This document shows, piece after piece, positions 10,038 through 18,583 of a stretch of DNA of 64,000 nucleotides. The notes below the pieces were generated by a model. The model saw only the letters and a list, made by a program, of their open reading frames with translations. It searched no databases and was not told the DNA's origin. This DNA is from Primula veris (lineage: Eukaryota; Streptophyta; Magnoliopsida; Ericales; Primulaceae). Every line of letters begins with the position of its first letter. Within the stretch, counting starts at the first letter, position 1. The stretch lies in NCBI GenBank assembly GCA_963682055.1, contig OY821741.1:21009211-21073210 (forward strand), written 5' to 3'. The position numbers and the translations under genes are program-made.

Positions 10038-10121
10038 GTGCATGCTCCCTAGTAGGTCAGGAAATGTGCATGCTCCCAAGCATGTCAGGAAATATGTAAT
10101 TTCCCAAGCAAGGTCATAAAA
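10038..10121 (+). repeat. Tandem repeat, three copies of 28 bp
   Basis: Units start at 10038, 10066 and 10094. The first two share GTGCATGCTCC and GTCAGGAAAT; the third is diverged. It lies about 20 bp upstream of the TATA candidate of A4 and so could be a promoter repeat. Confidence 0.75.
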
Positions 10122-10140
10122 TATCATACTATCTCCGTTC

Positions 10141-10148
10141 TATAAGTA
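10141..10148 (+). promoter_or_regulatory. TATA-like box of antisense gene A4
   Basis: TATAAGTA lies 106 bp upstream of the ATG at 10247. It is weaker than the other TATA boxes of the cluster. Confidence 0.35.
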
Positions 10149-10246
10149 CTTCTCTTTTCTTTGGTAGTTTATCATCTCTCCTTTTTCTTTTTGCTTCTCT
10201 CTCCCTCAGCCCTTAATTTTCTTCCGTACTATAACAATTTCCCAGA

Positions 10247-10726
10247 ATGTCTGGACCTGTGGTGAGATATCATGCTCAGATGAAGGGCTTGGACACTGAG
10301 GTATCTCGGGTCCGCCATCGGATGGCAAGGCTTGAGAAAGAGTATGGCGTTTTGGCCTTGAGCTTGTTCGGCTCTTATCCCGAAGAGACGGTGAAGTGGA
10401 CCGAGATCTCGGCACTGAGTCGCCAGCTCGATCACTTGTTGTTACAGAGAAACCATCTGGCCAACTCCTGATATGATGCCGAGGAGATTTGGGACCATTC
10501 TCAAGATGAGTTTGACAACTCTCCTCAAGGCCTAGCTAGCATAATGGTAAAGAATGCTCGGCTCGTGGAGCGTGTCAGGGTTCTTACTACGGAAAACAAC
10601 AGGCTCTCCTCGGAGAATGACAATTTGGTCGCCATGAACGATTCCTACCAAGCTCGGTTGAATTGTTCTGCTCGTTTTGCTTTCTCTCGGTCTGGCAGTT
10701 CGGTTTTTCCACCCATTGATCCTTAG
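10247..10726 (+). pseudogene. Tat-1 antisense gene A4, coiled-coil, broken by one TGA
   Basis: One frame of about 159 codons starting MSGPVV, interrupted once by TGA at 10469-10471. After the stop the same frame continues for 84 codons with a clear coiled coil (ARLVERVRVLTTENNRLSS), so this is a single gene with one nonsense mutation. A CGA-to-TGA change would explain it, as for the breaks in gag-pol. Heptads are also visible before the break (residues 15-75). The C-terminus is short and Ser/Pro-rich. A TATA-like box and the 28-bp repeats lie upstream. The start resembles A3 (MSGP). Function unknown. Confidence 0.55.
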
Positions 10727-10869
10727 ATTGGGCTGGTTTTCTTATGTATTTCCCCTTTTGCAATTTGTGTTTTATTTTCTGTATTTGATGAATCAGTTGT
10801 ATCTTTTCGTATCTCGTGCCTGTCTTGTGAACCATTGTAACGCTTCGTACTTTGTGCCTTTTGATTCTC

Positions 10870-10878
10870 TATAAATGC
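10870..10878 (+). promoter_or_regulatory. TATA box of antisense gene A5
   Basis: TATAAATGC lies 90 bp upstream of the ATG at 10960, as in A3. Confidence 0.55.
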
Positions 10879-10959
10879 TCCCTATTGCCTGTATCTCATT
10901 ACCAATTCTTCCTCCCTCTTATTTTATAATTTGCTTCTTCTAACTTGCTTTTGCTTGAG

Positions 10960-11322
10960 ATGGCTCCCATCACTAGGTCTGCCTCCAAAAAGAAAGCCCT
11001 TATGGAAGAGGAGCCTACTTTTTTGCTACCTCGTCCCCCTGGTTTTGGGGAGGAGGATTTGACTCCTCTTCAACTAAAAGAAATTGAGATGTCATGGCTG
11101 AAACATGATCTCATGTGTGCTCGGACTGAAGTGAGGAGGTTTAAACAATATTGGGACGAGGAGGGCACTGCTCGTTTCAAGGCCGAGCAAAAATGCGAGT
11201 CTCAGTCTTACGCCTTGAAACAGGCTGAGATGGCGATTTCTCGTTTGATTAGGGAGAAGGAGCGTCTGGAGGAACTTTTGGCGAAGAGGGATGTTGCTAT
11301 GGGGGATAGTTCGAAAAAGTAG
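10960..11322 (+). CDS. Tat-1 antisense gene A5: coiled-coil protein
   Basis: A 120-residue protein starting MAPITRSASKKKAL, a basic, Ser-rich N-terminus that could serve nuclear import. A Pro-rich patch follows, then a long coiled coil (about residues 40-110, for example MAISRLIREKERLEELLAK). It ends in a Lys/Ser tail (SSKK), similar to the ends of A1 and A2. The frame extends 15 nt upstream only through a TTG codon, so the ATG at 10960 is the start. A TATA box 90 bp upstream and AATAAA 57 nt downstream make it a complete transcription unit on the strand opposite to gag-pol. Function unknown. Confidence 0.6.
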   Translation: MAPITRSASKKKALMEEEPTFLLPRPPGFGEEDLTPLQLKEIEMSWLKHDLMCARTEVRRFKQYWDEEGTARFKAEQKCESQSYALKQAEMAISRLIREKERLEELLAKRDVAMGDSSKK

Positions 11323-11378
11323 GATGGGTGTATTTTTCTTTTTCTGTTGTATTGTTTGTGTTTCCCTCTTTGTGGATG

Positions 11379-11384
11379 AATAAA
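11379..11384 (+). terminator. Poly(A) signal of antisense gene A5
   Basis: AATAAA lies 57 nt after the stop codon of A5. Confidence 0.5.
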
Positions 11385-12028
11385 ACTTGTCTTGCACTTG
11401 ATTCTGTCCTATTTTATTTCTTGTTTGCTTCACTCTTTTATGTCTCTCAGCATATACCAAACAATATGCCCGGTTATCCCCCCGGAGAGCGTTGTTAGAC
11501 TTGATGCTCCATGCCGTCAAGCTAGGAACGGTCTTCGTCCACCTTGTTCGGTGTGCCCTTTGGGTAAGAATTGGTTGGGAGTCGAGGAACTGTAATCGGG
11601 GGACATTCTCGGTGTGATAATATTGGTAGCGTATGTGGGAAGCTTTTCGTGGTAGGGTCCACTGGCCGTTTATTTAGGTGTAATGATGTGAACTGCCTTG
11701 GGTAGTGGGATATGCGCTGACGTGGCGAAATCTGGAGCGTTTATATGTTAAAAAATAACAGCGGTTGTTGACTTTTGTATGGTTGGAAAAAAGGTAAACC
11801 TCTGTCACACGAAAGGACGGTTATTATTTTATTCTTTTTGTGACTCCACTCCTTTCTACTGTGCCAAGTAATCCTTTTTTATTTGTATCACAAAATTTGC
11901 TGAAGAAAATATCTCTCCCTCTCTAAAGCATATTCTTCCCGCCAAAAAGGAAAAGAGTTCGGCCGCTTGATCTAGGGTTTCGTGGTTTTGTTGGAAGACT
12001 TGCTGCTGTTCTCCCGTGCTTGTTCATA
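11385..12028 (+). other. Spacer and presumed promoter of antisense gene A6
   Basis: No gene is supported here. It lies between A5 and the spliced gene A6. I did not find a good TATA box; the A6 leader probably lies in its last 150 bp. Confidence 0.4.
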
Positions 12029-13670
12029 ATGATAACCGTAAGTGTTCTTTCTTTGTTGGTAGGGGTTGTAGGTAATTTTGTCGTTGTGGTCATAGATGTG
12101 TCACTGGTATATGGTTTAGGTTGTCTATATGTGTATGATGATTCTTATGTATCTGGTTAATGTGAGTGCGGGGGGGAGGGGGGGTGCGTTATATTGATGT
12201 GGTTCTTGTTTGTGTATGTGGTTAGTATATTGATGGAATTGTGAATGATGTTTGGATAGGAAATTCTGACCCAAAGTGTGGCCCAAGTTGGCACATTCGT
12301 GGAAAAGGATTTTAAAGAGCTTGCCGGAATACCTGACAACATACATATTCGGCTTCCTATTTCTGACGAGGAGGTGCTGGGATTTGTTCCTGCCGGCGAG
12401 GTGGCTGTGCGCTCTTCGGCATTTTTTACTGGGGGTCTTCGACTTCCTTTTACAAACTGGGTGGCTTCGTTCTTTGAGACCGTCCAGATTGCTCCAACCC
12501 AATTGACCCTGCCTGCGGTCTCGCCTGTCCTTTCCGAGGCCGTGTTGGACCTGTCTGGTATCTCGCCCATCCGTACAGAGGATGTAATCGAGCGCAGGAC
12601 CCCTGAGACTAATGCTCCAGAGAAGGAGGCGGTCGAGGAAGTGGATATGGAAGGCGGCGAAGAGATTGCCGGGGATGTTGTGACGGGTGTCGAGGATGAG
12701 GCTCTCGACGGATCCGAGAAGGTGTTGGTTGACGGGGTTGCAATGACCCGTTACATTGACCGATGTGGGGGTGAGCTGCTGGAGCAACCGCGAACCTTGA
12801 AGATGGGGTATACGGCTCTGAAACCCCTTGCGTTCAAGGATACAGAAAGACTAGCTGCTCAACCTACAATGTCGGTTATAGAGCAGGCCCACACGGATGC
12901 GCTGAGGGTATATGGGGCGCTTATTTCGTAATATATACCATGAGGGTCGTATTTCGTTATATAGGTCTGGTACTTGTATTCTGTTTGGAATCTAATGTGT
13001 TGAAGTGCAGATTGCCTTGAGTACAGTGGCGCTACGGGATCAGCTGGGAGCTCTAGGGGCTGAGAAAGAGAAGCTGGTGGCCGAGAAGAACGCCATAGTC
13101 GAGGAGAACGAGCAGAAGATAAAGGATCTGCTTGCGGCTTTTGAGGTCGAGAAAGAGAAATTGGTCGCCGAGAATAAAACCCTGGGCGAGAATTATGACA
13201 AGCTGTCGGTGGACTTTCTGCACCTGACCGAGGATGTCGATAAATTGAAGGCGGAAAAAGAGAGCATGGTCGTTAGGTACGGCGAACTAGAGGAGGAGAA
13301 CTTGCTCCTGGCAGAGGACGTGGAAGCCGAAAGGGCTAAGGTGACTGCCCTGAAAACGGCACACGCGGAGGAGCGGACAAAGTTAGCAATGATGGCCAAC
13401 TTCTCTGTATATTGTGCTCATGTGCGGGCGCTCAATTTTGCGAATGTTCCTTTGTCGGATAGGGCGTGGTCGGAGTTGGTGTATCCGTGTCCGCATGGTG
13501 CACCGCCGAAACCCTTAGACTGGGCGAATCTTCGTGAAGAGGAGCTTCCTCGGCTGCCGGGACAGACAATTTCGACAGCGCTGCGTCCTCACTCTATGTC
13601 GGCCCCGTCCACTCCTCGACCGGATGCTACTATTGTTCCCCCACCAGTATCTCCTCAGGTGGAACCTTGA
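12029..13670 (+). CDS. Tat-1 antisense gene A6: spliced Transposase_28-like coiled-coil protein
   Basis: Three exons fit well: 12029-12037, 12260-12907 and 13011-13670. Donors (GTAAGTG at 12038, GTATATG at 12908) and acceptors (GGATAG at 12259, GTGCAG at 13010) are good, both introns are phase 0, and the product is 438 residues. The N-terminal part (about residues 10-85, with FFTGGLRLPFTNWVASFF and IAPTQLTL) resembles Pfam Transposase_28, a plant gypsy-associated domain of unknown activity despite its name. An acidic middle follows, then a long coiled coil (about 225-360) with repeats such as EKEKLVAE. The tail is Pro-rich. A phase-0 donor at 13659 (CAG/GTGGAA) could instead splice to 13877 and add the next reading frame. 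It is antisense to gag-pol. Function unknown. Exons are inferred, not proven. Confidence 0.65.
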
Positions 13671-13876
13671 CTATCTTTCTAGCAGTATGTATAGTATATT
13701 TTTGTTGTTTTTGTTGTGTTTTTTTTTTGTGGTTTAGTCTCTTGTGTATCTAGAAACAGATTCTTTTGGGGAAGTGATAATATAGGTGCTGTGTTTTCTT
13801 TCTGTTGGTCTTTCTTGGGTTAATTTCTTTTGATGGTCGTCATATTTTGAAGGATGTGAAAACAAAATATTGTCAG

Positions 13877-14470
13877 GTACCAAATAACCCCCTTGCCATG
13901 GTGGTCTGGACCTCGCCTAGTCGTAGTGTAGGTGACGTAATAGAAGATTTGGAAAGATCTAAGGCGTCCCTTACCGCGAAATTGACTTGTGCTTGTCAGG
14001 AAATCGAGGGTCTGAATATTCATATTTCCAACTTGGCGATTCGGTTACGTGATTTGGGAGAGAAATTTAGTAAAAAGACCGCCCATTATACGGCAAATAA
14101 GGGTAAAGCGAAGGAACTTCTCGGTGCCCTATGACGTTCTCGTGATGAAGCCCGAGGTCGTGTGACGAGCTTGAACTTGGTCCTTGGGGCCGTTTTCGAG
14201 GACGCGGACCTGCTGCTATCCTTTGCCAAAGCGTATTGGGCCCGAGCTCGCGCTTTAGAGGTGCTGGAGCATGTAAAAGGAATGAGTGGTGTGTCTCGGG
14301 CAGAGCGCATGGTTGATGCGAAGGCCGGGGTAACTGAAACCACTGCTGCCTTGAACCGAATCGAGGCGGTCATTCGTGAGCGTTTGGGGACGCAAATTAA
14401 TTCATTGCGAGATATTCATTTTGCCGATGTAGTAGAGACCTCGGCGTCTGTTGAGGGGTTGTCGGATTAA
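13877..14470 (+). pseudogene. Tat-1 antisense gene A7 (or last exon of A6), one TGA break
   Basis: One frame runs from an acceptor-like site (TTGTCAG/GTACC at 13876) to a triple stop (TAATAATAG) at 14468, broken only by TGA at 14132-14134. An ATG lies at 13898. Before the break the protein has a coiled coil (DVIEDLERSKASLTAKL). After it come helical segments ending in an acidic tail. The acceptor keeps phase 0 with the A6 donor at 13659, so this may be a terminal exon of A6 rather than a separate gene. The TGA can be explained by a CGA-to-TGA change. Function unknown. Confidence 0.5.
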
Positions 14471-14625
14471 TAATAGAGTAGCTTGTTTTGTCATTTTATT
14501 TGTAGCTTGTACAAATTTTATTTTATTTTTTTTTATTTTATTTTATTATTATTTTTTTTTTTTTTGTATATTCATCTCTTCTCGTTCTTCTCCCCCCCCC
14601 TTTTTTTTTATAGGCACATGCTACT

Positions 14626-15267
14626 ATGTCGCACCAGGCTGGTTCTCCATGCCTAGTTAACCCGGGGTTAGGACCTACTGGTGCTACCCGGGACGAGGTC
14701 TCATCTGGTGCGGCTAGTGAGGTGCCCGACAAGTGGCCCTACATTGTTTTGATGGGCAAAAATGTCAAATTGACCGACCAATGTGCTCGACTACGGACCA
14801 AGCTGAAAACCCAGGCGGCCTCTTTTCGAGAATACGTTCGCCGTGCCGAGCATACTGTTGAGGTTCAGGAGCGTCGTTTGTATCGATATTGGCGTGCAAA
14901 GGACAAGTACTTTGGCAAATTAAAGTTGCTTGTGACCAAGGCCAACGTGTTGGTGAAGTATTTCCGTTTGTCCCGTGCCAGATACGATGCTTCCGCGGCT
15001 ATGATCGAAGCTCGCCGTAATCTCTCCTTTGACGATGATCGCCGTAAAGCGGCCTCGGATGCTCACGAGTTCGTGAAAGAAGCCGAGTTCAACGCGCGGC
15101 TTCAGACGCTGACTTGTGTTGGAGCTCATACGCCAATTTTGATGCCCTCATTTCTGAGGAGCGTTTTGATGGTGATGAGTCTGATGGGTACACAACGACG
15201 GATGACGAAGAGATTGAGCTCGGTCAATTACCGTCGTGCTCCTCCTGCAGTAGCTCTTCTTAAATGA
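14626..15267 (+). pseudogene. Tat-1 antisense gene A8, coiled-coil, frameshifted near its end
   Basis: An open frame of 213 codons from ATG 14626. It is preceded by a long pyrimidine tract and TATAG at 14613, a strong acceptor; in phase 0 the frame is also open from 14614. Residues 45-150 are helical and basic (LKTQAASFREYVRRAEHT). From about 15090 another frame becomes protein-like and reads an acidic, Ser-rich tail (DGDESDGYTTTDDEEIE) ending at 15263, like the tails of A1 and A5. A single-base indel near 15060-15110 is the likely cause. It is the last antisense gene before the convergent repeat array. Function unknown. Confidence 0.45.
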
Positions 15268-15556
15268 GTCTCTTTAGTGTCGATGATCTTCTTGTTGCCT
15301 CCGTAATGCGGGCGAGGACTATTTATGTTATTTCTTTATTCCTGTTTTGTACCTTTCCATTGCCGTATTGCTATTTGATTGATTGGATCGATTTTTCCTT
15401 GCTAAATCATTTGTTATTTCGTTATTCCTGTTTTGGAGATGCTTCTTGTTGATATTTCGTTGTTTAGATTGATTCTCCTTCATTGTTTTAGCCAATTTGT
15501 ATTGTATCACCGCTGTAATGTGGAGCTGAATAATTCCTTGCATTGTACCTGCATAT

Positions 15557-16077
15557 GAATTTCATAGTATTCCTAGGCGTTTCTTTGAAAACACGCCATT
15601 TAGGAAATTTCATAGTATTCCTAGGCACTTCGGCCATCTTGGGAATTTCATAGTATTCCTAGGCGTTCCTTCGGTAACACGCCATTTACGGAATTTCATA
15701 GTATTCCTAGGCACTTCGGCCATGTTGGGAATTTCATAGTATTCCTAGGCACTTCGGCCATGTTGGGAATTTCAAAGTATTCCTAGGCACTTCGGCCATG
15801 TTGGGAATTTCATAGTATTCCTAGGCGTTCCTTCGGTAACACGCCATTTACGGAATTTCATAGTATTCCTGGGCACTTCGGCCATGTTGGGAATTTCATA
15901 GTATTCCTAGGCGTTCCTTCGGTAACACGCTATTTACGGAATTTCATAGTATTCCTAGGCACTTCGGCCATGTTGGGAATTTCATAGTATTCCTAGGCGT
16001 TCCTTCGGTAACACGCCATTTACGGAATTTCATAGTATTCCTAGGCACTTCGGCCATGTTGGGAATTTCATAGTATT
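15557..16077. repeat. Tandem array of two alternating units (about 48 and 38 bp)
   Basis: Twelve units all start with GAATTTCATAGTATTCCTAGG. Type A then has CGTTCCTTCGGTAACACG, with GGCGT and ACGCC able to pair. Type B has CACTTCGGCCATGTTGG. The order is A B A B B B A B A B A B plus a partial unit. The array lies between the 3' end of gag-pol (16181, minus) and the 3' end of the antisense genes (15267, plus), where the two sets converge. Tandem repeats in this part of Tat/Ogre-type elements are known and can seed satellites. Confidence 0.95.
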
Positions 16078-16180
16078 AGTAGACAGCATGATAATATATT
16101 TTATTCATTCAAAAGACGAAAGATAATGCCATTAAGCAAGAAGGGTAAGGTAGCACCTGTACTTGTATTCGGAGGATTGC

Positions 16181-16501
16181 CTATACGTAGTACTTCTTTA
16201 GGTTAGCCACATTCCAAGAATTCTTTCCCCCTCGGCTGTTGGCGAACAGGACGCTTTTGATTTTGTAAGAGACTGGACTTGTTTGCTTGACGATTTCGTA
16301 TGGGCCTTCCCAGGTAGGACTTAGTTTGCCATGTATTTCGTTGCGGGTATAGACCGTCACTCGTCGCAGCACCAGTTCTCCTACCATGAATTCTTTGGAC
16401 CCTTTCACTCTCTTGTCATAGGTTTGCTTCACGCTTTGTTGGTACTTAGCTAGGGTAAGGGCCGCTATCTCTCGTTTCTCGTCTATCATGTCGAGCTCTT
16501 C
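16181..16501 (-). pseudogene. Tat-1 pol, C-terminal end of integrase
   Basis: This continues the gag-pol frame after a TGA at 16502-16504. It reads the basic linker after the integrase core (LTLAKYQQSVKQTYDKRVK) and the GPY/F-type module (VGELVLRRV; LSPTWEGPYEIVK), which in gypsy integrases binds DNA and helps target insertion. It ends at TAA 16181, about 100 bp from the repeat array. An ATG at 16489 opens a 102-residue frame, but it is not expected to be a separate gene. The part is intact but detached from the integrase core by two nonsense codons. Confidence 0.85.
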
Positions 16502-16543
16502 TCACATTCTTTGTTCATTGTTTCCCTGCTCGACCAACGTCGT

Positions 16544-18583
16544 TCAGAGCGTGGGTAGCCCGATCTCTGTCGGTATGATGGCCTCAACACCGTATGCTAA
16601 GCTAAACGGGGTTTCCTTGGTGCCCGTCTTGGGTGTAGTTCGGCACGACCATAAAACGTTGAGTAGCTGCTCGGGCCACCTCCCCTTTGCTTGTTCAAGG
16701 GTGGTCTTGATGCCGTCTAATATTGTTCGGTTTGACACTTCGGCTTGCCCGTTTCCTTGTGGGTATGTCGGCGTCGAATAGAATTTTCGAATACCGAGTT
16801 CCTCATACCACAGCTGTAAATTGGCATCTTTGAACTGGGTTCCGTTGTCGGCGACGATAGCGTACGGTATACCGAACCTAGTTATAATGTATTCCCAAAT
16901 GAATTGTTTGACGTTGCTGGCTTTGATTTCTCGGAGGGGTTTAGCTTCGACCCATTTGGTGAAATAATCCGTCACAACGATCAGATATTCCACACTCCCA
17001 GGTGCTCTTGGGAGTTTACCGACCAAATCAATTGCCCATTGAGCGAACGGCCATGGTGCCGACACCGGGGTCATCATAGATGAAGGGAGCCGTGGTATCT
17101 TGGCGAATCGTTGGCACTTGTCGCAACGTTGGACGTACGCATCGGCGTCTCGCTTGATATAGGGCCACCAATATCCTTGGGTCACTGCCTTGTTTGCAAG
17201 GGATCGCCCTTTGATGTGTGCTCCGCAGGATCCTTCGTGGATTTCCTCCAAGACCGGCAGTTGTAGCTCGGTCGGGACGCATAGTAGGTGGGGTCCCCGG
17301 TAACTGGATTTGTATAGTTTGTCGTCCTCGGATAGCCAGAAGCGAGGAGCTTTTCTTGTAATTTTTAGCGCTTTTATCTTGTCGGCCGGAAGCGTCTCAT
17401 TTCGCAGATAATGGGTCATGTCCTCCATCCAACCTTGTTCGTATTGTATTGATGTCACTCGGTCTACCCTTCTAATTATGCTCGGTGTTGGAAGTAGTTC
17501 CACTGTGATCGACCGGGTGTCAGTCATTGTTAATGTCGAGGCTAGGGTGGCCAAGGCGTCGGAGTGTGCATTTTCGGTGCGATTAATTCTTATTAACTCG
17601 CACTGTTCGAAAGTTGCCATCAAGCTTTGGACTTTCTCTTGGTAGAGGATCATTCTGTCATCTTTGGCTTGGAACTCGCCGATGGCTTGATTGACGATGA
17701 GCATGGAGTCTGAGCTTGCAATTAAGTGGGAGCATCCGAGGGACCGGGCAATGAGCATGCCATTTATCATGGCCTCGTATTCTGCCTCATTGTTGGTAGC
17801 TCGGAAGCCCAATTTTATGCTTTTTTCGATTATTGCTCCCTCTCGAGACTTTAGGACGATCCCTGCTCCAGATCCGTCCTTGGTGGCTGATCCGTCGACA
17901 TGTATCTGCCAGTGTGATTGTGGAGAGAGTGCCAAAGGCTCATTATAGCCTTCAGTGAACTCCGCGACGAAATCGGCCAGGACTTGTCCCTTTATGGCCT
18001 GGCGGGGTGTGAACTCGATATGAAATTGAGATAGCTCGACCCCCCAGGCGGCAACTCGACCGCTAATGTCCGTCCGTCGAAGTGACTCTTTGATATGAAA
18101 TTTCGTGTATACCCGGACCTGATGAGCTATGAAATAGTGTGGCAATTTTCTGGTTGCGACGACCAATGCCAGACACAGCTTTTCCAAAGGTAGATAACGT
18201 GTTTCGGCTTCGACCAGAGTCTTGCTGACGAAGTAGATCGGAAACTGTTCGCGACCTTCTTCTCTTAAGATAACTGCGCTCACAGCTGTAGTGGAAACTG
18301 CTAGGTAGCATGCCAGAACGTCTCTTCTGTTCGGCCTTACCAGTAGTGGCAGTGTCCTCAAGTACACTTTGAGATTGTTGAATGAAGCTTCACATTCCGG
18401 GTCCCAGGCGAATTTTCTATCCTTCTTGAGTGATTCAAAAAATGGCCGTCCCTTATCTGCGGATCGGCTAATGAACCTGCTCAGCGCGGCCATCATTCCC
18501 GTGAGCTCTTGTACCTGTTTCTTATTCTTGGGCGCAGCTAGGTTTCGTAGAGCCGTTATTTGATCGGGATTAGCCTCTATTCC
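16544..18583 (-). pseudogene. Tat-1 pol: RNase H, archaeal-type RNase H, integrase
   Basis: An open stretch between two in-frame TGA codons. Counting from the ATG at 18496, the first RNase H covers about residues 50-180. A second RNase H of the archaeal type covers about 195-320, with D201 (HVDGSA), E239 (NNEAEYEA), D263 (SSDS) and D313 (NAHSDALA); this duplicate domain marks the Tat lineage. Integrase follows: HHCC zinc module H420, H427, C458, C461, and catalytic D490 (AIDLVG), D550 (VADNGTQF) and E586 (GQAE), a D-D-35-E spacing. All catalytic residues are present. The frame is continuous with gag-protease-RT upstream and with the integrase end downstream. The stops should cut translation unless read through. 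Confidence 0.9.

Noticed and set aside
13005..13010. Gene start at 13005
   Set aside because: The codon is GTG within a good splice acceptor (GTGCAG); joining to the exon ending at 12907 explains the frame better.
15557..16077. CRISPR-like array
   Set aside because: The segments between the common heads are themselves repeated (two types), there are no unique spacers, and the context is a plant retrotransposon.
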